Positions 1-8,577 of a stretch of DNA of 64,000 nucleotides are shown here, piece after piece (the first letter of the stretch is position 1; each line of letters starts with the position of its first letter). The notes beneath the pieces are model-generated. The model searched no databases. It saw only the letters and a list, made by a program, of their open reading frames with translations, and was not told where the DNA came from. The position numbers and the translations under genes are program-made. This stretch comes from Palauibacter sp965207805 (lineage in GTDB: Bacteria > Gemmatimonadota > Gemmatimonadetes > Palauibacterales > Palauibacteraceae), in assembly GCA_965207805.1 (NCBI GenBank), contig OZ242312.1:186001-250000 (forward strand), read 5' to 3'.

Positions 1-2
1 CC

Positions 3-2366
3 GACGGGCTCCCGGATCTGGCCGACGCCGAGTTCACGGCGTTGGGCAGGCGCGCGCGCCGGGTGGAGGGGCTGCGCAAGTCGACCGGCCGCGAGATCTA
101 CACGGACGACATTGTCCTGCCGGGGATGCTGCACGGGAAGATCCTCCGCTCCACCGAGGCGCACGCGCGGATCGTCTCCATCGATACGACGGAGGCGGAG
201 GCCCTCGAGGGTGTGTACGGCGTCATCACCGGACGGGACATGCCGACGCCGTACGGCATCATCCCCTGGACGCGCGACGAACACGCGCTCTGCCTCGACA
301 AGGTGCGCTTCATCGGCGACGCGGTGGCGGCGGTGGCGGCGGTCGACGAGGACACGGCAAACGCGGCGCTGGAGCGGATCCATATCGAGTACGAACCGCT
401 TCCCGTCTATCTCTCACCCGAGGAGTCGCTGACGCCCGAGGCGGCCGCGGCACCCATCCACGCGCCTCGCAAGGCGGGGGGGAACGGCAACGTCCTCAAG
501 CACGTCCACCTCGAGTTCGGGGATGTGGACGCGCAAATGGCGGCAGCGGATGTCACGATCGAGGGGGAGTACTTCTTCCACGGGACGACGCACACGCCGA
601 TCGAACCTCACTGCGCGATCTCCCGACTCAACCCGGATGGCGTACTGGAAGTGTGGTCCTCGACGCAGGTCCCGCACTACCTGCAGCGGGACCTGGCGCG
701 GGTGCTCGACCACGACGTCGCGAAGGTGCGGGTTGTGCAGCCGGCCGTGGGCGGGGCCTTCGGCGGCAAGTCCGAGCCGTTCGATCTCGAGTTCTGCGTG
801 GCGTTGCTCGCGAAGCGGACCGGCCGCCCGGTGAAGATCCTCTACACGCGCGAGGAGCTTTTCTACTCGCACCGCGGCCGCCACCCCATGCGCATGAAGT
901 ACCGGCTGGGCGCCTCGCGCGAAGGGAAGCTGCGGGCGCTCGATGCGCACACGATCCTGGACGGCGGCGCCTACGCTTCTTTCGGTCTCGTGACGACGTA
1001 CTACTCGGGACAGTTGCTCACCTCGCCCTGTCACATCGAGTCCTACCGTTTCGACTCGACGCGCGTCTACACGAATGTCGCGCCGTGCGGTCCCAAGCGC
1101 GGCCACGGCTCGGTGCAGCCCCGCTTCGCGTACGAGATCTCGCTCGACAAGATGGCCGGGAAGCTCGGCCTCGACCCGTTCGAACTCCGCCGCCGCAACT
1201 TCATGGGCACGGGTCGAACGGTGAACGAGTTCAAGGTCCGGTCCAACGGCTTCCTGGAGTGCCTCGAGGCGGTGGAACGCGCCAGCGACTGGAAGAAGCG
1301 CCACCGGAAGCTGCCGAACGGCCGAGGACTGGGGATGGCCGCCTCTTCGTACATCTCCGGCACGAACTACCCGATCTATCCGAACGAGATGCCCCAGGCC
1401 GCGGTGCAGGTCCAGATCGAGCGCTCCGGCCGGGTGGCGGTCCTGCACGGCGCCTCGGAGATCGGGCAGGGTTCCGATTCCACGATGGCCTATATCGCGT
1501 GCGAGGAACTCGGCGTCCCGCTCGAATACGTGCGCGTCTTCTCGGCCGACACGGACCTCACGCCGGTAGACCTGGGGGCCTATTCGTCGCGCGAGACCGT
1601 GATGGTGGGGAACGCCTGCGTCGAAGCCTGCCGCACGCTGCGCGCGCAAGTCGCGGAGGCCGTCGCGGAGCAATGGGGCGTGCCGGCCGCCCGGGTGCGC
1701 CTGGCGCGCGGCTGGGCCTTCGATGCGGAGGCCCCGGAAGACGCCGGCCGCCGGATCCCGATCTCGGAAGCGTTCAACATCGCCGAGGCGAAGTTCGGCC
1801 TGCTCGGCGCCGTCGGCTCCTACGACACGCCCAAGGATGTCCACGGAGACTACCGCGGCGGCACGATCGGATCTTCGCCCGCCTACTCCTTCACCGCGCA
1901 CGTAGCCGAGGTCGAGGTCGAGTCGGACACGGGCGTCGTCGACGTGAAGAACATCTGGGTAGCGCACGATTGCGGGCGCGCGCTCAACCCGGTGCTCGTC
2001 GAGGGCCAGATCGAGGGCTCCGCCTACATGGGCTTCGCGGAGGCGATCTTCGAGGAACAACTCTTCCGCGAGGGAGATGTGGAGGGCGGCCTGCACACGT
2101 CGCCGTCGCTCCTCGACTACCGGATCCCCACCTCCATGGACTGCCCCGAGTTCGAGGCGGTCATCGTCGAGTCGGTGGACCCGGAGGGTCCCTACGGCGC
2201 CAAGGAGGCGGGCGAGGGGCCGCTGCACCCGTCGCTCCCCGCGATCGCGAACGCGATCCATGACGCGGTCGGCGTCCGCATCGATGCGCTCCCCTTCACG
2301 CCGCAGCGCGTGTGGCGGGCCCTGCGCGCGCACGCCGCCGGGGCCGCACGCGAGGACGTGGCCTGA
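3..2366 (+). CDS. Molybdenum hydroxylase (xanthine dehydrogenase family) molybdopterin-binding subunit, 5' partial
   Basis: This is the large molybdopterin-cytosine-dinucleotide-binding subunit of a xanthine dehydrogenase/hydroxybenzoyl-CoA reductase type enzyme, which hydroxylates or reduces aromatic or heterocyclic substrates with a FeS and a FAD partner. The reading frame is open to the window edge and the first residues already align with the family N-terminus (GRRARRVEGL, then TGREIYTDDI), so the true start is probably upstream; a TTG at 42 is the first in-window alternative. The cofactor-loop motif GGAFGGK and the C-terminal KEAGEGP with the expected catalytic Glu are both present. The partner subunits are not visible and would have to lie upstream. 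Substrate cannot be told from sequence. About 775 residues are visible, the usual length for the family. Confidence 0.9.
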   Translation, partial: DGLPDLADAEFTALGRRARRVEGLRKSTGREIYTDDIVLPGMLHGKILRSTEAHARIVSIDTTEAEALEGVYGVITGRDMPTPYGIIPWTRDEHALCLDKVRFIGDAVAAVAAVDEDTANAALERIHIEYEPLPVYLSPEESLTPEAAAAPIHAPRKAGGNGNVLKHVHLEFGDVDAQMAAADVTIEGEYFFHGTTHTPIEPHCAISRLNPDGVLEVWSSTQVPHYLQRDLARVLDHDVAKVRVVQPAVGGAFGGKSEPFDLEFCVALLAKRTGRPVKILYTREELFYSHRGRHPMRMKYRLGASREGKLRALDAHTILDGGAYASFGLVTTYYSGQLLTSPCHIESYRFDSTRVYTNVAPCGPKRGHGSVQPRFAYEISLDKMAGKLGLDPFELRRRNFMGTGRTVNEFKVRSNGFLECLEAVERASDWKKRHRKLPNGRGLGMAASSYISGTNYPIYPNEMPQAAVQVQIERSGRVAVLHGASEIGQGSDSTMAYIACEELGVPLEYVRVFSADTDLTPVDLGAYSSRETVMVGNACVEACRTLRAQVAEAVAEQWGVPAARVRLARGWAFDAEAPEDAGRRIPISEAFNIAEAKFGLLGAVGSYDTPKDVHGDYRGGTIGSSPAYSFTAHVAEVEVESDTGVVDVKNIWVAHDCGRALNPVLVEGQIEGSAYMGFAEAIFEEQLFREGDVEGGLHTSPSLLDYRIPTSMDCPEFEAVIVESVDPEGPYGAKEAGEGPLHPSLPAIANAIHDAVGVRIDALPFTPQRVWRALRAHAAGAAREDVA

Positions 2367-2388
2367 CCCCCTCGTGCATCCCGCCGGT

Positions 2389-2808
2389 TTGAAACAGTTC
2401 GTCCGACAACTCGGCGTCGACACGCGGGGGAAGGGCCTGTATGAGATCACCCGCCCGGTCCTCGAGTGGGCGGCCGGGCTCGAGATCGAGACGGGTATGC
2501 TCACCGTCTACATCCGCCACACGTCGGCGTCTCTGACGATCCAGGAGAACGCGGACCCGGACGTCCTCCACGACCTCTCGAACTTCTTCGCCCGTCTCGT
2601 GCCCGAAGGCGACCCCCACTACCGGCACACGATGGAGGGGCCGGATGACATGCCGGCGCACATCCGGTCCGCCTTGACGCAGACCCACCTGGCGGTCCCG
2701 GTGCTCGACGGAGCGCCGGCTCTGGGAACGTGGCAGGGGATCTTCCTCTTCGAGCACCGGAGCCGCCCCCACCGGCGGACCGTCGTGCTGCATGTCCTCG
2801 GCGAATAG
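2389..2808 (+). CDS. YjbQ family protein (UPF0047)
   Basis: A protein of about 139 residues of the YjbQ family, small trimeric cytosolic proteins. Some members show weak thiamine-phosphate synthase activity, but the physiological role is unsettled. The family signature is clear: LHxxxTSASLTINENADP appears here as IRHTSASLTIQENADPDV, followed by the region with HYRHTMEGPDDMPAHI and the C-terminal GTWQGIFLFEHR. The start is uncertain: TTG at 2389 gives a normal N-terminus (MKQFVRQLGV), GTG at 2374 would add five residues, and neither has a strong ribosome-binding site. It begins 22 bases after the molybdenum hydroxylase and stops 2 bases before the next gene, so the three are probably cotranscribed. 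Confidence 0.8.
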   Translation: MKQFVRQLGVDTRGKGLYEITRPVLEWAAGLEIETGMLTVYIRHTSASLTIQENADPDVLHDLSNFFARLVPEGDPHYRHTMEGPDDMPAHIRSALTQTHLAVPVLDGAPALGTWQGIFLFEHRSRPHRRTVVLHVLGE

Positions 2809-2810
2809 AC

Positions 2811-4040
2811 ATGCCTAGAGCGGGACGGACCGTGCGAACGCCCAGCTTCCGGGCAATCGTGGCGCTCGCCGCCGCCTCGGCCGCCGCCTGCGGCGATGGG
2901 AGCATGGACCTTCCGCTGACGCGGCCGCCGATGGTCATCGGCGTCGTCGCCGACTTCGATCTGGCCATCGGGGACACGGCGACGCTCGAAGCGTCCGGCT
3001 ACTTCCGGGATCCCGACGGGGACGTCCTGTCCTTCGAGGCGAGGTCGTCCGCGGGGGAAGTTGCGAGCGCCGAAGTCTCGGGGAGCACGGTCCGCGTCGT
3101 CGCTTTGGCGCCGGGGACGTCGACGGTGGCGATCACGGCGCGCGACCCCGAAGGCCGGGCGGCCGCCCTCCGGTTCGAGGTCACCGTGCCGGACAGGTTC
3201 GACATCGTGCTCGGCTTCGAGACCACGGCGACCGAGCCGCGGCGGGCCGCGGTCCTCGCGGCGGCGGAACTCTGGATGTCTGTGCTGGCCGATACGGAAC
3301 TGCCGGAGGTTACGGTCGACGACCACATCGAATGTTACGGCGCGGGCACGACGGAGCCGGTGGGAACCATCGATGATCTGCTGGTACTCGTCGAGTTCCG
3401 GGACATCGACGGTCCGGGCCGGACGCTCGCCCAGGCCGGCGTGTGCAGTCTGCGCGAGGGGTCGATGCTGCCGGTCGCGAGCGTGGCGTTCTTCGACACC
3501 TCGGACATCGACGGTCTCATCGACTCCGGCGACGCGACGGAACTCGCCGTTCACGAAATCGCGCACGCGCTCGGATTCGGCCTGCTGTGGCGTCCTCTCG
3601 GTCTCCTTCGGGACCCCGCCCTGGGCGTGGGAGCGATCGACGCGCACTTCGTCGGTCCCCTGGCCATCGACGCCTTCGACGCGGCGGGCGGCACGGACTA
3701 CACGGGCGGAGCGAAAGTCCCCGTCGAGAACCTCGGCGGAGCCGGGAGCGCGAACCTCCATTGGCGGGGATCCGTCCTCCGGGGAGAACTCATGAGGCCG
3801 CTCAACAGGATCGGATCGCGGGAGACGCTCAGCGCGATCACGATCCAGTCTCTGGCCGATCTGGGTTACATTGTCGATGTGAGCCTGGCGGAGCCGTACA
3901 CGCTTCCCGGCGTCGGCGCCGCGGACGAGAAACCCGGCCGCGTGGTCGACCTGGGCGACGATGTCCTCAGGGGTCCGGTGCAGGTCGTCGATGCGGAAGG
4001 CCGCGTCGTGCGCGTGCTCCGCCACCGTTTGCCGGGGTAG
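2811..4040 (+). CDS. Leishmanolysin-like (M8-type) zinc metalloprotease lipoprotein
   Basis: A predicted 409-residue exported lipoprotein: a positively charged start, a hydrophobic Ala-rich stretch and a lipobox ending at the Cys of AAACGDG around residue 25. Residues about 40-125 look like a bacterial Ig-like domain (IGDTATLEASGYFRDPDGD). The C-terminal half carries the gluzincin/metzincin helix VHEIAHALGFG, with both His ligands and the catalytic Glu, and a downstream NLHW...GELM block that matches the third-ligand region of leishmanolysin-like peptidases. ATG at 2811 was chosen because it lies directly before the signal peptide. A cell-surface protease is inferred; the substrate is unknown. 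It follows the YjbQ gene by 2 bases. Confidence 0.75.
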   Translation: MPRAGRTVRTPSFRAIVALAAASAAACGDGSMDLPLTRPPMVIGVVADFDLAIGDTATLEASGYFRDPDGDVLSFEARSSAGEVASAEVSGSTVRVVALAPGTSTVAITARDPEGRAAALRFEVTVPDRFDIVLGFETTATEPRRAAVLAAAELWMSVLADTELPEVTVDDHIECYGAGTTEPVGTIDDLLVLVEFRDIDGPGRTLAQAGVCSLREGSMLPVASVAFFDTSDIDGLIDSGDATELAVHEIAHALGFGLLWRPLGLLRDPALGVGAIDAHFVGPLAIDAFDAAGGTDYTGGAKVPVENLGGAGSANLHWRGSVLRGELMRPLNRIGSRETLSAITIQSLADLGYIVDVSLAEPYTLPGVGAADEKPGRVVDLGDDVLRGPVQVVDAEGRVVRVLRHRLPG

Positions 4041-4051
4041 ATTCCGTCCCG

Positions 4052-4081
4052 TTGACCGAATAAACCGTAGATTCCTATGCT
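4052..4081 (+). promoter_or_regulatory. Candidate sigma70-type promoter for the RND/P450/methyltransferase operon
   Basis: In the 79-base gap before the RND adaptor, TTGACC at 4052-4057 and TATGCT at 4076-4081 are separated by 18 bases, close to the bacterial housekeeping consensus and locally AT-richer than its surroundings. A transcript starting near 4088 would have a leader of about 30 bases. This is a visual match only. Confidence 0.4.
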
Positions 4082-4119
4082 CAAGTCGGCGCTCCTCGAC
4101 CTCCATGGGATAAGGCACA

Positions 4120-5340
4120 ATGCTGCGCAGATTGCTGTTCGGATCCAGTCTCAGGATCATCGCCGTAATCATCGTCGGTACGATTGCGGTCGCGGCACTA
4201 ATGCTTTCGCTGGCCCCCGAGCCGGAAAGCCAGGAGCCGCCTCCCCAGATCCCGTTTGCGCAAACCGCCGGTGTCGTGGCCGGATCGGGCGCGATCCCCG
4301 TGTTCGGATCCGGCACCGTGCGGCCCAGCGAGGAGATCGATGTCGCGCCGCAGGTGGGCGGCAAGGTCGTCTGGGTGAATCCGCGGTTCCAGAGTGGGGG
4401 GCGCGTGGAGGCTGGACAGGCGCTGTTCCGCATCGAAGAAGCCGATTACGCGTACCGCGTGCAGGTAGCGGAAGCGAACGTTGCGGCAAGCCGCGTCGCC
4501 TTCCTCGAGGAACAGGAACGGGCAACGATCGCCAGCGCCCAGTATGAACTGTACGCGGAGCGGCGCGAGACGGGCCCCCCGCCGTCGGAGGCCAGTCCGC
4601 TCACGCTGAGGGAGCCTCAGCTGGAAGCGGCCCGCGCCGCGCTGAGCCGGGACGAAGCCCGGCTCGAGGAGGCGAGACTTGCGCTCTTCAGAACCCGGGT
4701 CACCGCGCCGTTCGATGGTTTCGTGCGCGAGGAATCCGTTGATGCGGGGCAGGTCGTGAACCCGGGGCAGCCAGTCGGACGCCTCTTCGCGTCGGAGGCG
4801 GTGGAGGTCGTCGTTCCTCTCGCCGATGCCGACGCCGCCCTGGTCCCCGGATTGTGGGGGCTCGAGGCGGGCGACGGGGCACGGGACGTAGCGGCTCGTG
4901 TCATCGCCCACTACGGGGACGTGATGTACGCCTGGGACGGCTACGTGGATCGGGGCGAGAGTTCCGTTGATGCGCAGACACGCACCATCGACGTGATCGT
5001 GCGCGTGCCGGATCCGTTCGACGCAAGCGCGCCGGCGGGCCGGTCCGCTGCCGTCGGGGGCGATCCTCCGTTGCTGGTCGGCAAGTTCGTGGAGGTGGAG
5101 ATCGAGGGCCTCTCACCGGAGGACTACTTCCAGATCCCGAGAGCGGCGCTGCAACCCGGCAACGAAATCTGGACGGTGGACCGCGACGGCGTCGTGAGCA
5201 TCGTTCCGGTTCAGGTGCTGCAACGCGCCAACGATGCGGTGTTCGTCACCGGCGCCCTGCGGGGCGGCCAGGCAGTGATCACCGGTGGACTTCAGTTCGC
5301 CACCGAGGGGATGCGCGTCCAGACCGACCCGGTGCGATGA
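4120..5340 (+). CDS. RND efflux periplasmic adaptor subunit (membrane fusion protein)
   Basis: A 406-residue HlyD-family adaptor that would bridge an inner-membrane RND pump to an outer-membrane channel. One N-terminal membrane segment (residues about 8-28) anchors it. A lipoyl-like half (GSGTVRPSEEIDVAPQVGG), a coiled-coil hairpin rich in Glu, Ala and Arg (about residues 110-190) and the return half (TAPFDGFVREESVDAGQVV) are all recognisable, followed by beta-barrel and membrane-proximal domains. Its start has AAGG nine bases upstream. The last four bases (ATGA) overlap the start of the pump, so the two are translationally coupled. No TolC-like channel gene is in the window. Cargo is unknown; the genes downstream suggest a hydrophobic lipid. 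Confidence 0.9.
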   Translation: MLRRLLFGSSLRIIAVIIVGTIAVAALMLSLAPEPESQEPPPQIPFAQTAGVVAGSGAIPVFGSGTVRPSEEIDVAPQVGGKVVWVNPRFQSGGRVEAGQALFRIEEADYAYRVQVAEANVAASRVAFLEEQERATIASAQYELYAERRETGPPPSEASPLTLREPQLEAARAALSRDEARLEEARLALFRTRVTAPFDGFVREESVDAGQVVNPGQPVGRLFASEAVEVVVPLADADAALVPGLWGLEAGDGARDVAARVIAHYGDVMYAWDGYVDRGESSVDAQTRTIDVIVRVPDPFDASAPAGRSAAVGGDPPLLVGKFVEVEIEGLSPEDYFQIPRAALQPGNEIWTVDRDGVVSIVPVQVLQRANDAVFVTGALRGGQAVITGGLQFATEGMRVQTDPVR

Positions 5341-8300
5341 ATCCCGACGCGGGTCGCGAACCGGGCGACCGCCGCGAGCGGTCCGGCCCGCTCGCCTATA
5401 TGGCCAGCAACGGCATCGCGGCCAATCTCCTGATGATGGGCATCGTTGCGGCCGGACTCGTGTCCCTGACCGGCCTTGAGCGGGAAGCCTGGCCCATCAC
5501 CCCCTTCTACCACATCGAAGTCTCGATGGCCTATCCCGGTGCCACGCCGGAGGAAATCGAGGAGTCGATCGTCGTCAAGATCGAGGACCAGGTCAGCGGG
5601 CTCGATGACGTGAAGGCGGTCAAGTCCCTGGCGGCTCCCGGCATCGCCTCCGTGCGGATCCAGATGGATTCCGGTACGGACATGGATCGGGCTCTGGACG
5701 ACATAGAATCAGCCGTCAATCGCATCCAGTCCTTTCCGGCCGGCGCCGAACGTCCCCGCTTCCAGGAGATGGACAACCGCTTCAGCATGATGCGGCTCAT
5801 CGTCCACGGCGACGTCTCCGAGCGTTCGCTGAAGGAACTGGCGCATCGGATCGAGGACGACCTTACCACGCTGCCCTCCGTCTCCCAGGTCGAGGTCAGC
5901 GGGGTCCGGAACTACGAGATCTCGATCGAGGTGCCGCTTCACCGGCTGAGAGCCCTGGGGCTCACGCTTACCGACGTTGCCGGCGCGATCCGCCGCAGTT
6001 CGCTCGACTTGTCGGCCGGCAGCATCGATACCCGGGAATCACAGGTTCGAGTGCGGACCCTCGGGCAGAACTACGACCAGCACGACTTCGAGGAGATCGT
6101 CCTTCTCAGCCGCGGCGACGGCACGGTCGTGCGCCTGGGCGACATCGCCGAGGTCCGCGACGGGTTCCAGGAGGCAGACCTGATGGTCCGCCACCAGAAC
6201 CGGCCCGCCGTATTCGTCGAGGTGTATCGGGCCGGTGGCGAGCAGGTGATGGATGTGGCCACGACGGTCCGCGAGCACCTGGCGAACGAGGTGATCCCGT
6301 CTTTGCCGGACGGCGTGGGCATCACCTTGTGGAACGACGAATCCCAAGCCTACGAGGAACGCGCCGATCTTCTTCTGAAGAACGGGATTCTGGGTTTGTT
6401 GCTGGTGTTGGTCGCACTCAGCCTGTTTCTCCAGATTCGGCTTGCCCTGTGGGTTGCCGTGGGCCTCGCCGTCTCCGGCATAGGCGCCCTCGCCGTCATG
6501 ATGGCACTCGACGTGGCGATCAACACCATCAGCCTCTTCTCCTTTGTGCTCGCCATAGGGATCGTCGTTGACGACGCCATCGTTGTGGCCGAGCACATTC
6601 AATACGAACGCAGTAGGGGAACCCCCGGGGTCGCCGCCGCGATACGCGGCGTCCGGCGGATCAAGGTGCCGTTGACGTTCGCAGTCCTCACTTCGGCGGT
6701 AGCCTTCGTCCCGTTGCTGTTCATCCCGGGCGGCGTCGGTGACGTATGGCGGGCCCTGCCGATCATCATGATCGCCATGCTGATGGTCTCGCTGGTGGAA
6801 TCGCTGTTCGTCCTGCCCAACCACCTGTCGCACCTGCCCGGTCCGGACTGGGTGCCGGGCAATGCCTTCGACCGGTTCTTCTCGCGACTTCAGAGTCGTG
6901 TCGACGTCCAGCTGCAGCGGTTCGTGCAGGGGCCCCTGGACCGGGCCCTGCGGTTTGCCACCGCCCGGCCCGGCGTGACGATGACGGGGGCCGTCGGAAT
7001 GCTCGTGCTCAGCATCTCCCTGGTGCCCGCGGGAATCGTCCCCACCACGCTGGCCGACGACGTGGAGGGGGACATCGTGACGGTCGTGCTGGAGATGCCT
7101 GATGGGACCACCGCTCCGAGAACGTACGAAGTGGCGCGGGAGCTGGAGGCTGCGGGCCACCGGGTCATCGAACGACTCTCTCTCAGCCGGCCCGGGGACG
7201 CGCCGCCGCTGCTGACGGGCGTCACGGTGACCGTCGGACTGGGATCGAGACTCGAGGGCGGACTCAACCCGCAGCCCACCGTCAATCCGCAGGCCAATAT
7301 CGCCACCATCGAGTTCAAGCTCCTCGGTGCGCAGCAGAGACGGATCTCCACCGGAGACGTCGTGCAGGTGTGGCGGGAGGAGGTGGGTGTGCTGCCCTAC
7401 GTGCGCGGCATCACCTTCAGCGGCGAGATCTTCACCCTGGGGAACCCGGTCGAAGCCGTACTGTCCCATCCGGACCCGGAGCGCCTCGCCGGAATCGCCA
7501 GCTCGGTGGTCGACGGACTCCGCAGCGTGAGCGGCGTCTACGACATACGGTCGGATCACGCCCCGGGCATCCCGGAAGTTCAACTCGAGTTGCGGCCCGA
7601 AGCGCGGACCCTCGGTCTCACCGTGCAGGAGCTGGCCGGACAGGCGAGGGCCGCGTTCTTCGGCGCGGAAGCTGTCCGGGTGCAGCGCGGCCGGGAAGAG
7701 GTACGAGTCTACGTTCGGTTGCCCGCGGAAGAACGGAACTCGATCACCGATATCGAAGGCTACCTGCTCCGTACGCCGGGCGGGGACGAGGTGCCGATCA
7801 TCAGCGTGGCCTCGCTGAGCCCGGGCGTATCGCCGTCGGCCCTCCGGCGCAGGGATGGCCAGCGCGTCGTCACCGTCACCGCCGATGTGGACGCCTCGGT
7901 GATCTCCGGCGACGAAGCCAACGATATCCTGGCCAATTCGATCCTCGCGGACCTGGTCGCGGCGTACCCGGGCCTGACGTACACGTTCGGAGGCGAGCAG
8001 CAGCAGCAGCTGGAGTCCATCGACGCGCTCTACCGTGGCTTCGCGGTCGCTCTGATCCTGATTTTTGCGCTCCTCGCCATCCCCCTCCGTTCATACACCA
8101 AGCCGTTCATCATCATGGCCGTCATCCCCTTCGGGTTCATCGGCGTCATCCTGGGCCACTGGATCCTGGGAGTAGCCCTGAGCGCCGTATCCTTCATGGG
8201 AATCTTCGGTCTGAGCGGGGTCGTGGTGAACGATTCCCTGGTCATGATCGACTTCATCGATCAGAAGCTGCGGGAAGGCGCCTCGCCGAGAACCGCGATC

Positions 8301-8543
8301 ATGGAGGGGGCAAAGGGGCGTTTTCGTCCGATCATGCTCACTTCTCTGACGACGTTCCTCGGCTTCACGCCCCTGATCCTGGAGCGCGCAATCCAGGCCC
8401 AATTCCTGATACCGTTTGCCGCGTCACTTGGTTGCGGCATTCTCTTCATCACGGTCATACTTATGATGGTGGTTCCGGCGCTATGCACGTTGCATCTGCG
8501 CTTGATGCCGTCGCGGCGTCCTTCGATTCCGAGCGCCGCGTAG
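5337..8543 (+). CDS. RND family transporter permease (HAE-1/AcrB-like)
   Basis: A full-length 1068-residue RND pump. It has the expected layout of twelve membrane spans with two large periplasmic loops: TM1 at about residues 20-42, a porter domain, TM2-6 (residues about 340-480), a second loop, and TM8-12 near the C-terminus. The proton-relay segment of TM4 reads GIVVDDAIVVAEH, with the paired Asp residues, and the TM10-like block FGLSGVVVNDSLVMIDF is also conserved. Such pumps use the proton gradient to export drugs, lipids or metal ions; the Asp pair and the lack of heavy-metal-efflux motifs favour organic cargo. It is followed after 34 bases by the GPP34-P450 gene on the same strand. Confidence 0.92.
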   Translation: MNPDAGREPGDRRERSGPLAYMASNGIAANLLMMGIVAAGLVSLTGLEREAWPITPFYHIEVSMAYPGATPEEIEESIVVKIEDQVSGLDDVKAVKSLAAPGIASVRIQMDSGTDMDRALDDIESAVNRIQSFPAGAERPRFQEMDNRFSMMRLIVHGDVSERSLKELAHRIEDDLTTLPSVSQVEVSGVRNYEISIEVPLHRLRALGLTLTDVAGAIRRSSLDLSAGSIDTRESQVRVRTLGQNYDQHDFEEIVLLSRGDGTVVRLGDIAEVRDGFQEADLMVRHQNRPAVFVEVYRAGGEQVMDVATTVREHLANEVIPSLPDGVGITLWNDESQAYEERADLLLKNGILGLLLVLVALSLFLQIRLALWVAVGLAVSGIGALAVMMALDVAINTISLFSFVLAIGIVVDDAIVVAEHIQYERSRGTPGVAAAIRGVRRIKVPLTFAVLTSAVAFVPLLFIPGGVGDVWRALPIIMIAMLMVSLVESLFVLPNHLSHLPGPDWVPGNAFDRFFSRLQSRVDVQLQRFVQGPLDRALRFATARPGVTMTGAVGMLVLSISLVPAGIVPTTLADDVEGDIVTVVLEMPDGTTAPRTYEVARELEAAGHRVIERLSLSRPGDAPPLLTGVTVTVGLGSRLEGGLNPQPTVNPQANIATIEFKLLGAQQRRISTGDVVQVWREEVGVLPYVRGITFSGEIFTLGNPVEAVLSHPDPERLAGIASSVVDGLRSVSGVYDIRSDHAPGIPEVQLELRPEARTLGLTVQELAGQARAAFFGAEAVRVQRGREEVRVYVRLPAEERNSITDIEGYLLRTPGGDEVPIISVASLSPGVSPSALRRRDGQRVVTVTADVDASVISGDEANDILANSILADLVAAYPGLTYTFGGEQQQQLESIDALYRGFAVALILIFALLAIPLRSYTKPFIIMAVIPFGFIGVILGHWILGVALSAVSFMGIFGLSGVVVNDSLVMIDFIDQKLREGASPRTAIMEGAKGRFRPIMLTSLTTFLGFTPLILERAIQAQFLIPFAASLGCGILFITVILMMVVPALCTLHLRLMPSRRPSIPSAA

Positions 8544-8577
8544 TGCACGTCGACCGCGGCAAGGCGAGAACCGACAA

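Noticed and set aside
414..2504. Long antisense open frame (about 700 codons) opposite the molybdenum hydroxylase.
   Set aside because: GC-rich coding DNA produces long shadow frames; the translation is Arg/Val/Asp-rich with no domain, and the plus-strand protein is a clear family member.
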